In this document: positions 43,237 to 50,181 of the stretch, in pieces
Numbering within the stretch: the stretch's first letter is position 1
Layout: the number at the start of each line of letters is the position of its first letter
Assembly (NCBI RefSeq): GCF_934630535.1
Contig: NZ_CAKTVU010000010.1
Coordinates: 9,302 to 73,301, forward strand
DNA: 64,000 nt
Source of the DNA: an uncultured Senegalimassilia sp.
GTDB taxonomy: Bacteria > Actinomycetota > Coriobacteriia > Coriobacteriales > Eggerthellaceae
Direction: 5' to 3'
The notes under the pieces: model-generated
Told to the model about the DNA's origin: nothing
Database searches by the model: none
The model's input: the letters and a program-made list of their open reading frames with translations, nothing else
Made by a program: the position numbers and the translations under genes

Positions 43237-44871
43237 CTACCAGTTCCACTTATCCACGTTGTTCACGATCGACCAGCCGTGACCATGCGGATGCGGCTTC
43301 TGCTCGGCAACCTTCAGGCCCTCGGCCACGAAGTACAGGTGGTCGACGTTGGCGAACCACACCCACGTGGCATCGCCCTGCGGCGCCACGCCGTTCTCGC
43401 CGTCCCACATGGCCAGCTTCCATTCGTCATACGAATCGGCGACCACGGGATCGGCCAGCGCAGCGTTCAGGTGCGCATCCACCGCGGCGTTCTCGTAGCA
43501 GGAGTAGTTGCCGTTGCCCGTGGAGTAGTTCAGGTTGTACACCTCGATCGGGCTGTTGGAACCCCAACCCCACACGACCGGGTCGCTGAACTGATGCTGG
43601 TAGATGTCGTCCCAGCTTGCGCCCTTCGGCGACACCTTGATACCCAGCTCGTTCATCTGGTTGGCGAACTCCATGGCGATGGCCTGGCGCACCGAGTCGG
43701 AGGACGAATAGTACAGGTCGAACGCGGCCGTCACGCCGTCCTTGGCGCGCACGCCGTCGGCGCCGGGCACCCAGCCCGCCTCGTCGAGCAGGGCCTTTGC
43801 GCGTGCAAGGTCCTCTTCGCACTTCATGGCATCCGTCGACCAAGGCATGTTGTCGCCCACGCTATAAGCGATCTGGCCGTAGCCGTTCAGCACGTTGTCG
43901 ATGAGCGTCTGGCGCTTCACGCCATAGTTGATGGCGCGGCGCAGCGCCAGGTCCTGCGTGACCGCATTGCCGGCAGGGTACTCCTCGCCCGTCTGCTTCT
44001 TGGTGGCGCCCGGCGCGATGGTGGGCAACGAGATGCCGCGCGAGTCGACGGAAGCGCAGTTCAGCAGGTCGTAGCCCTTCGGCTGCTGGTTGGCGAAGGT
44101 GGCCGACGTGAACGCAACGTCCACCTGGCCGGAACGAGCGGCCGCCAAGCTGGCGTCCTCCTCCATGAACACCACCACGACGCGCTCGATCTTCGGCGCC
44201 TCGCCGTAATAGTCGGGGTTGGCCTTCAGGATGACCTGCTGGCCGCGGTCCCACTGCTCGAGCATGTAGCGGCCGCTGCCCACCGGGTTGCTGCCGTAGT
44301 CGGCATCATGGCCGCCATCAGGCACGATGCCGATAACCGCCAGCGTGTACAGCAGCGCATTGAACGGCTTGTTCAAGTGGATCTCGCAGGTCTCGTCGTC
44401 GATGGCGACGGCCTCGTCGACCATGGTCAGGTCGCACTCGCTGGCCTCGTTGTTCGCCACGCCGTTGATGGTGTAGGCCACGTCATGAGCGGTAACCGGC
44501 TTGCCGTTGGTGAACTTGGCATCGGTGCGAATGGCGAACGTCCAGGTCAGACCGTCGTCGCCGCACGAGTAAGCCGTTGCCAGGTCGTTCTCGAAGCCCA
44601 TGTCGGCCTTCGTGGTCAGAAGCGTGGACTGGATGAGCGGCTCGTGCACATGCTCGCCGCAGCCCCAGGAGACGAAGGGATCGAAACCGGCAGCAGGCTC
44701 GCTGCTCACCGGCATGGAAACGGTAACCTGAGAGGCGTGCTCCCCGCTAGCGGCGGAGCCGGAACCCGCATTGGAGCCGCCGGCGCAGGCGCTCAGCACG
44801 CCGCCGAAGCCCACTGCAGCGGCACTTACGCCCGCCACCTGCAAAAACGTACGCCTGGAGAAGCTCTTCAT
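43237..44871 (-). CDS. Extracellular solute-binding lipoprotein, family 5 (peptide/nickel type)
   Basis: The 544-residue binding protein has a Tat-type signal (SRRTFLQVAG, Arg6-Arg7) with a lipobox ending LSAC (Cys29), then a Gly/Ser-rich tether. Family 5 landmarks are WTFAIRTDAKFTNGKPVTAHDVAYT, GSGRYMLEQWDRGQQVILKANPDYYG and LRRAINYGVKRQTLIDNVLNG. The end, KPHPHGHGWSIVNN, is histidine-rich, and with the His-rich ATPase it hints at a metal or metallophore substrate; peptides remain possible. The ATG at 44871 has AAAGG 8 bases upstream. Two operator-like sites precede it. Confidence 0.9.
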   Translation of the reverse strand: MKSFSRRTFLQVAGVSAAAVGFGGVLSACAGGSNAGSGSAASGEHASQVTVSMPVSSEPAAGFDPFVSWGCGEHVHEPLIQSTLLTTKADMGFENDLATAYSCGDDGLTWTFAIRTDAKFTNGKPVTAHDVAYTINGVANNEASECDLTMVDEAVAIDDETCEIHLNKPFNALLYTLAVIGIVPDGGHDADYGSNPVGSGRYMLEQWDRGQQVILKANPDYYGEAPKIERVVVVFMEEDASLAAARSGQVDVAFTSATFANQQPKGYDLLNCASVDSRGISLPTIAPGATKKQTGEEYPAGNAVTQDLALRRAINYGVKRQTLIDNVLNGYGQIAYSVGDNMPWSTDAMKCEEDLARAKALLDEAGWVPGADGVRAKDGVTAAFDLYYSSSDSVRQAIAMEFANQMNELGIKVSPKGASWDDIYQHQFSDPVVWGWGSNSPIEVYNLNYSTGNGNYSCYENAAVDAHLNAALADPVVADSYDEWKLAMWDGENGVAPQGDATWVWFANVDHLYFVAEGLKVAEQKPHPHGHGWSIVNNVDKWNW

Positions 44872-44939
44872 CAAGAAATCCTTTCATCGACCAGGCGAAG
44901 GCGCGCGACGTCTGCGATTTCATTGCGCGCCTGCCTGGT

Positions 44940-45016
44940 GTTACGAGATATCAATCCGTAACACACTATAGCAGGCGCGCCGGTCGATTCGATGTTACGA
45001 ATCCCAAATTCGTAAC
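44940..45016 (-). promoter_or_regulatory. Promoter with two matching operators for the ABC importer
   Basis: Two inverted repeats share the form GTTACG-N11-CGTAAC: 44940-44962 and 44994-45016. The second extends to 9 bp arms (GTTACGAAT, ATTCGTAAC). Their centres are 54 bp apart, about five helical turns. A minus-strand -10 candidate TATAGT (44965-44970) lies between them, so one site covers the start point and the other the region upstream of -35. The layout suggests a dimeric repressor, perhaps metal-responsive. Confidence 0.75.
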
Positions 45017-45106
45017 TCCTTCATGCGAACGGCCCCGAAACACCGGCATCTGGTAGGTTTGCGCGGGCGCAACACCCGGAGAAATGCCCCAGACAACGCA
45101 GTCGCG

Positions 45107-47308
45107 CTATTCCCCATCCGCCGTCGGCACTTCGCCCGTCTCGATGATGCGCAGCAGCGCGGCCTCGTCCAGCACGGGAACGCCCAGCGCCACGGCCTTG
45201 TCGTACTTGCTGCCCGCCGCTTCGCCGGCCACCACGAAGCTCGTCTTCTTCGACACGCTGCCCGACACCTTCGCACCGCGCGCCTTCAGGGCCGCACCGG
45301 CCTCGTCGCGCTTCATGCCGCTTTGCGTCAGGCTGCCGGTCAGAACGAACGTCAACCCCTCGAGCGTCTGCGGCAGCGCATCGGCGGCTTCCGCCTCCAC
45401 GTCGTCGGCCAGGCGAACGCCGTGCTTCGCCAGGCGCTCGATGACCTGCACGTTGTCGGGCGTGCGCAGGAACAGGTACGTGGAATGCGCGATCTTCGGG
45501 CCCACGCCGTCCACCGCCGCCAGCTGCTCCTCGGTGGCCGCCATCAGCGCGTCCATGCTCGGGAACGCGCGCGCCAGCGTTTCGGCCATGGTTTTGCCCA
45601 CGTGGCGCATACCCAGTCCGAACAGCGGGCGGGCGAACGGGCGCGTGCGCGACTCGTCGATGGCCGCCACCAGCTTCTTCGCGATGGTCTGCCCCAGGCA
45701 GATGGGCTCACCCTCTTTGTTCGTGCGGCCCGTTTGCAGCTGCGCCAGCTCCACCTCGTCGAGCGTGTAGTAGTCCGCCACGTCGCTCACGCGGCCGGAT
45801 TCCACCAGGCGGCGCACGATCTCCTCGCCCATGCCGTCGATGTCCATGGCGCCGCGGCTGGCCCAATGCAGCAGGCGCTCAAGCGCCTGAGCAGGGCAAT
45901 CGATGGAGATGCAGCGGTAATCCGCCTCGCCGTCCTCGCGGACCACGGGGCTTCCGCAGCTCGGGCACTCCTTGGGCATGCTCCAGGGCTGCGCGTCTGC
46001 CGGGCGCAGGCTGAGCACGGGGCCCAGCACCTCGGGGATCACGTCGCCGGCCTTGCGCACGATGACCGTGTCGCCCACGCGCACATCCTTGCGCAGCACC
46101 TCGTCCTCGTTGTGCAGCGTGGCACGGGCCACGGTCGAGCCCGCCACCAGCACCGGGTCCATCTCCGCCACCGGCGTCAGCTTGCCCGTGCGCCCCACTT
46201 GCACGGTGATGTCACGCAAAAGCGTGGTCTTCTCCTCGGGCGGGAACTTGAACGCGATGGCCCAGCGCGGCGCGCGGGCCGTGTAGCCCATGGCCTCCTG
46301 CTGCGCGAACGAGTTCACCTTCACCACCACGCCGTCGATGTCGTAGGGCAGCGCATCGCGGCGCTCCAGGCTTTTGCGGCAGAACTCGTGCACCTCCTCC
46401 GCGCTGCTTACCAGCGCGATATCGGGGTTCACGTGGAATCCGGCTTCGCCCAGCCATTTGAGCAGGTCCCACTGCGTTTCCGCAACCAGCTTGCGCTCGT
46501 CGCCCACGGCGTACACGAACGTGGAAAGGTCGCGATGCGCCGTGATTTGCGGGTCCTTCTGGCGAAGGCTGCCCGCAGCGGCATTGCGCGGGTTGGCGAA
46601 CGGCTGCTTGCCGTTGGCCTCAGCGGCGGCGTTGAGCGACTCGAAGCTGGTCTTGGGCATGTAGCATTCGCCGCGCAGCTCGATGGAGACGTCGGTGTCG
46701 CGAATCCCAGCCAGGGCACCGTCGCGCAGGCGCAGCGGCACGTCCTTCACCGTGCGCACGTTCACTGTGATGTCCTCGCCCGTGGTGCCGTCGCCGCGCG
46801 TGGCCGCACGGATAAGGCGGCCGCCCTCGTAGGTGAACGCCACCGACGAGCCGTCGATCTTCAGCTCGCACACCAGTTCGGGGATGGTGCCGAAAAATTC
46901 CTTGACGCGCGCCAGCCATTCGTCGAGCTCCTCGGCGCCCATGGCGTCGTCAAGCGAGTACATGCGTCGCTCGTGCTGGATGGGAGCGAACTGCTCGCCC
47001 ACGTAACCGCCCACGCGCTGCGTGGGGCTGGATGGGTCGATGAGCTCGGGGTGCGCCGCTTCGAGCGCGCGCAGCTCGTGCATCAGGGAGTCGAACGCGG
47101 CGTCGCTGATGGCGGGCGCGTCCTTGGCGTAATACAAGTAGCTGTTGTGCTCGATCTCACGGCGCAGCGCCTCGATGCGCGCCGCCGGATCGCCGGTCGC
47201 CTCCGCCAGCGCCTCCCCGCTCAACAGGGACTGCTGCTCGATGACCTGCTCGTTCGCCTGGTTGTTCGCCCTATCGTCCATCTGGCCGTCCACCTGCTCG
47301 TTCGCCAT
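45107..47308 (-). CDS. ligA: NAD-dependent DNA ligase
   Basis: LigA seals nicks in replication and repair. The 733-residue protein shows the adenylation lysine in CELKIDGSS, the Ia-type NAD-binding SYLYYAKDAPAISDAAFD, a zinc finger (CPSCGSPVV, CISIDCPAQ), helix-hairpin-helix repeats and a C-terminal BRCT domain (LEGLTFVLTGSL). The ATG at 47308 has GAAAGGG upstream. The first about 40 residues are a Gln/Asn/Glu-rich extension (MANEQVDGQMDDRANNQANE) before the usual start, which is uncommon. Confidence 0.97.
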   Translation of the reverse strand: MANEQVDGQMDDRANNQANEQVIEQQSLLSGEALAEATGDPAARIEALRREIEHNSYLYYAKDAPAISDAAFDSLMHELRALEAAHPELIDPSSPTQRVGGYVGEQFAPIQHERRMYSLDDAMGAEELDEWLARVKEFFGTIPELVCELKIDGSSVAFTYEGGRLIRAATRGDGTTGEDITVNVRTVKDVPLRLRDGALAGIRDTDVSIELRGECYMPKTSFESLNAAAEANGKQPFANPRNAAAGSLRQKDPQITAHRDLSTFVYAVGDERKLVAETQWDLLKWLGEAGFHVNPDIALVSSAEEVHEFCRKSLERRDALPYDIDGVVVKVNSFAQQEAMGYTARAPRWAIAFKFPPEEKTTLLRDITVQVGRTGKLTPVAEMDPVLVAGSTVARATLHNEDEVLRKDVRVGDTVIVRKAGDVIPEVLGPVLSLRPADAQPWSMPKECPSCGSPVVREDGEADYRCISIDCPAQALERLLHWASRGAMDIDGMGEEIVRRLVESGRVSDVADYYTLDEVELAQLQTGRTNKEGEPICLGQTIAKKLVAAIDESRTRPFARPLFGLGMRHVGKTMAETLARAFPSMDALMAATEEQLAAVDGVGPKIAHSTYLFLRTPDNVQVIERLAKHGVRLADDVEAEAADALPQTLEGLTFVLTGSLTQSGMKRDEAGAALKARGAKVSGSVSKKTSFVVAGEAAGSKYDKAVALGVPVLDEAALLRIIETGEVPTADGE

Positions 47309-47423
47309 CTCAAGCCCTTTCGCTCGCCGCCTCGTTCGCAGCTTCTGCCGCCGCCTCATCCGCAGCTCCATCCGCCACTTCGTCCGACACGACGCCGCGC
47401 AACCGCGCGATGCCCGCCGACAA

Positions 47424-47458
47424 GAAAGCCTCGGGCACGTGCCCGAGGCCCATTTTTC
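47424..47458. terminator. Bidirectional terminator-like palindrome
   Basis: A perfect 22 bp palindrome (GCCTCGGGCAC joined to its complement, 47428-47449) is followed by TTTTT on the plus strand and TTTCTT on the minus strand. It lies between the DUF308 gene and ligA and probably ends the DUF308 transcript. Confidence 0.6.
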
Positions 47459-47515
47459 CGTTGCGATTTTATCACGCGCGCACAGCGCCGGCCGAAACCC
47501 GACGCAGCGCACACG

Positions 47516-48040
47516 CTACATCGTGATATAACGGCCCGCGTTCCAACCGTACACCATCAGGGTTGCAGCGCGCACCAGCAAGATGATGGCCAGGAACACG
47601 CTGAGCATCTGGGGCATGACGAAGAACGCGACGCCGCACAGCACGTTCAGCACGCCGCTGAACAGCGCCCATCCCCACATCGGCACGCCCCAGCCGTGCG
47701 CCTTCACCGAAGCGACCACCTCGAACACACCGAACGCCACGAAGCACACGCCCACTAGCCAAGGCACCACCGCGGAGAACGCGATCGGGTGCAGCAGGAA
47801 GATCAGACCCAGCAGCACATCGATGATGGCATAGGCAAGCTCCCAACCGCTGCGCGGCAGGATGTTACGCAGCCTGATGTAGCTGATGATGTCGAACACG
47901 CCCGCCACCAGGAAGAACGCGCCCACCACGGCCGCGATGGTCACGATGGTCAGCCCCGGTGCCACCATGCAGAAGAAGCCGGCCGCCGCCAAGGCGATAC
48001 CTGCAACGATCAATCCCCAGTCATGCTTGCTCGCGCTCAT
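47516..48040 (-). CDS. DUF308/HdeD-family membrane protein
   Basis: The 174-residue protein has six short hydrophobic helices in three pairs, with the repeated glycine-rich pattern of the DUF308 (HdeD) family (AGIALAAAGFFCMVAPG, GVFDIISYIRLRN, AIIDVLLGLIFLLHP, WALFSGVLNVLCGVAFF). HdeD is linked to acid resistance in enterobacteria, but the function in actinobacteria is not known. The ATG at 48040 has AAAGGGG upstream. It is probably transcribed alone. Confidence 0.85.
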   Translation of the reverse strand: MSASKHDWGLIVAGIALAAAGFFCMVAPGLTIVTIAAVVGAFFLVAGVFDIISYIRLRNILPRSGWELAYAIIDVLLGLIFLLHPIAFSAVVPWLVGVCFVAFGVFEVVASVKAHGWGVPMWGWALFSGVLNVLCGVAFFVMPQMLSVFLAIILLVRAATLMVYGWNAGRYITM

Positions 48041-48500
48041 GATGCGCCCCTTTCCCCGATAACCTTTCATGCGAGACGGATATCTCCGCCCCAATCGCAC
48101 CAGGCGGAATCTCCCACCCGTATCGCGTTGAGCGGGTTCCCCCACCCCCAACGTTTCCTTTATTGTACCCAAGGTCGCGCGTGCGCGGCGATCGGCAAGC
48201 AAATTGTAACGGGGTCGTATCTCGCGCCGACCGCAAAAGCCCATCTTGCACGCGAAGCGCCCCGTTCCTGCTTGAAATGGGGTATTTCCTCCGAGTTCTC
48301 CCATTCGCCCTATTGCACCGAAATTGCGCCGATACCGCAACCGATGGGCGAATCATCAGGAATCGAAGCCCCGTATTATCCGGCATGGCCTACCTATCGC
48401 ACAAGGCGCCCCGCTCCTGCTTGGAGCGGGGCGCCTTCGCCGAGTTCTTTCTTATTCGCCAACCTGCAGCTTTCACCGCAAAGCAGGCGTTTTGCGATTC
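48041..48500. other. Intergenic region with paired hairpin repeats
   Basis: This 460 bp gap has no gene. It holds two related elements: a degenerate one at about 48254-48300 and a perfect hairpin at 48403-48437. The hairpin has 15 bp arms (AAGGCGCCCCGCTCC and its complement) and a 5-base loop. Both copies share GCGCCCCG, TCCTGCTTG and a following CGAGTTCT, so they are copies of one repeat. The second may end the cysK transcript, though a T tract is missing on the minus strand. Confidence 0.7.
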
Positions 48501-49430
48501 CTAGAAGTTGAACATTGCCGTGGACAGGTAACGCTCGCCGGTGTCGGGGAGCACCGCCACGATCAGCTTGCCCTTGTTCTCGGGGCGCTGCGCCAGCTTC
48601 GTTGCGGCGGCAACCGCGGCGCCGGAGGAGATGCCCACCAGCAGGCCGTCCTTGCCCGCCAGCTCGCGGCCGGCCCGGAACGCCTCCTCGTCGGTGATGG
48701 GCAGCACCTCGTCATAAACCGACTGGTCCAGCGTGTCGGGCACGAAGCCCGCGCCGATACCCTGGATCTTGTGCGCGCCGCCATGGCCCTCGCTCAGCAC
48801 CGGGGAGCCGGCGGGCTCCACGGCGACCACCTTGATGTCGGGGTTCTGCGACTTCAGGTACTTGCCCGTGCCGGAAAGCGTGCCGCCAGTGCCCACGCCG
48901 GAGACCAGGATGTCCACCTTGCCATCGGTATCCGCCCAAATCTCGGGGCCGGTGGTGCGCTCATGGACGGCGGGGTTCGCCGGGTTCGTGAACTGGCTGG
49001 GGATGAACGAGTTCGGGATCTCCTCGGCCAGCTCGGACGCGCGGGCGATGGCGCCCTTCATGCCCTTGCTGCCGTCGGTGAGCACCAGCTCGGCGCCGTA
49101 GGCCTTCATAAGGTTGCGACGCTCGACCGACATGGTTTCCGGCATGGTGATGATGATGCGGTTGCCGCGAGCGGCGGCCAGCGAGCACAGGCCGATGCCG
49201 GTGTTGCCGGAGGTCGGCTCGATGATGACGGTGTCGGCATCCAGCTTGCCCTCGGCCTCGGCCTGGTCGAGCATCGCCTTCGCGATACGGTCCTTCACCG
49301 ACCCTGCCGGGTTGAACAGCTCCACCTTGCCCACGATGGTGGCCTCAAGGTTGTGATTCTTCTCGTAGTTGGACAGCTCCACCAGCGGAGTGCCGCCGAT
49401 CAACTCGGACACGCTCTTGTAGATGGCCAT
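48501..49430 (-). CDS. cysK: Cysteine synthase A (O-acetylserine sulfhydrylase)
   Basis: This PLP enzyme makes cysteine from O-acetylserine and sulfide. The 309-residue protein shows IGGTPLVELSN, the PLP lysine in NPAGSVKDRIA, the substrate loop PTSGNTGIGL, the phosphate loop GVGTGGTLSGTGKYL and the C-terminal SSGAAVAAA. The length is normal. The ATG at 49430 has GAGAGG upstream, and a good promoter lies at 49495-49522. An Rrf2-type regulator gene lies 199 bp upstream on the same strand and may control it, as CymR does in Firmicutes (inference). Confidence 0.97.
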   Translation of the reverse strand: MAIYKSVSELIGGTPLVELSNYEKNHNLEATIVGKVELFNPAGSVKDRIAKAMLDQAEAEGKLDADTVIIEPTSGNTGIGLCSLAAARGNRIIITMPETMSVERRNLMKAYGAELVLTDGSKGMKGAIARASELAEEIPNSFIPSQFTNPANPAVHERTTGPEIWADTDGKVDILVSGVGTGGTLSGTGKYLKSQNPDIKVVAVEPAGSPVLSEGHGGAHKIQGIGAGFVPDTLDQSVYDEVLPITDEEAFRAGRELAGKDGLLVGISSGAAVAAATKLAQRPENKGKLIVAVLPDTGERYLSTAMFNF

Positions 49431-49494
49431 GATGTTCCTCTCTCGCTTGTCCGCCGTTGATTGCCACGTGCGGAACGCCGTTTTCATGCCTGTT

Positions 49495-49522
49495 ATCCTA
49501 CTATGTCTCTAGGCAATGTCAA
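49495..49522 (-). promoter_or_regulatory. cysK promoter
   Basis: On the minus strand TTGACA (49517-49522) and TAGGAT (49495-49500) are separated by 16 bases, 65 bp before the cysK ATG. Confidence 0.7.
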
Positions 49523-49593
49523 TATCTATTTCGAAAAATTATCCCGTAATCCCGGTGGTTTGGTGGGTTATCTCGTTTTCCTCATGAATAGCG

Positions 49594-49625
49594 AAAAGGG
49601 CGCAAGCTTGAACGCTCACGCCCTT
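49594..49625 (-). terminator. Terminator of the Rrf2 regulator gene
   Basis: On the minus strand a stem AAGGGCG/CGCCCTT encloses a 16-base loop with a small inner stem and runs into TTTT, directly after the rrf2 stop codon. Confidence 0.75.
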
Positions 49626-49628
49626 CCG

Positions 49629-50066
49629 TTAGATCGAATAGCTGTCCGCCGCAACCGCTGAATGCTCGTCGATGATGCTCTGCAGCGTGATGCCGCCCAG
49701 ATACTCGTTGATCACCTTGTACAGCCCGCGCCATACGCCCAGCTCCATGCAGGGAACCGGCATATTGCAGTCGAAGGTGTCATCCTCCAAGCACGACGCC
49801 GGCGCAAGCGAACCCTCGGTGACCCGCAGCACATCGAGCACGGTGATCACGCTGGCCGGCTTCGCCAGTTGATAACCGCCGGCGGCGCCGCGCACCGAGC
49901 GCACCAGCTTCGCCGTGACCACGTTCGACACGATCTGCTCCAGATACTTCTTCGAGATGCCCAGCGACTCGGACACCTCTTTCAGAGACACGGGGCCACC
50001 GCCGTCGTGCTCCGCCAGATACAGCATCAAGCGAACCGCGTACAGGCCCTTCGTTGAGATCTTCAT
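49629..50066 (-). CDS. Rrf2-family transcriptional regulator (probable Fe-S type)
   Basis: The 145-residue protein opens MKISTKGLYAVRLMLYLAEH, the Rrf2 landmark, then has a winged helix (VSLKEVSESLGISKKYLEQIV) and RSVRGAAGGYQLAKP. Three cysteines, C-x7-C-x5-C in SCLEDDTFDCNMPVPC, sit where IscR-type members bind a [2Fe-2S] cluster, so it may sense iron-sulfur or redox state. CymR, the cysteine regulator, lacks these cysteines. Start 50066 has AAAGGCGG upstream, and a TATAAT lies at 50143-50148 (minus strand). Confidence 0.9.
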   Translation of the reverse strand: MKISTKGLYAVRLMLYLAEHDGGGPVSLKEVSESLGISKKYLEQIVSNVVTAKLVRSVRGAAGGYQLAKPASVITVLDVLRVTEGSLAPASCLEDDTFDCNMPVPCMELGVWRGLYKVINEYLGGITLQSIIDEHSAVAADSYSI

Positions 50067-50142
50067 GCGCGCTGCCGCCTTTCTTCCGCAGGGGAAAAGC
50101 GTCGGCGGCTCAAGCGCCGACGCCGTTGATTGCAACCCTTAT

Positions 50143-50148
50143 ATTATA
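50143..50148 (-). promoter_or_regulatory. -10 box of the Rrf2 regulator gene
   Basis: A perfect minus-strand TATAAT lies 77 bp before the start codon. The -35 region is weak, and a CCTAGG palindrome (50158-50163) sits in the spacer side, where an activator or the Rrf2 protein itself could bind. Confidence 0.5.
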
Positions 50149-50181
50149 CCCTCTCCACCTAGGGAATATGCTGTGATTCAG

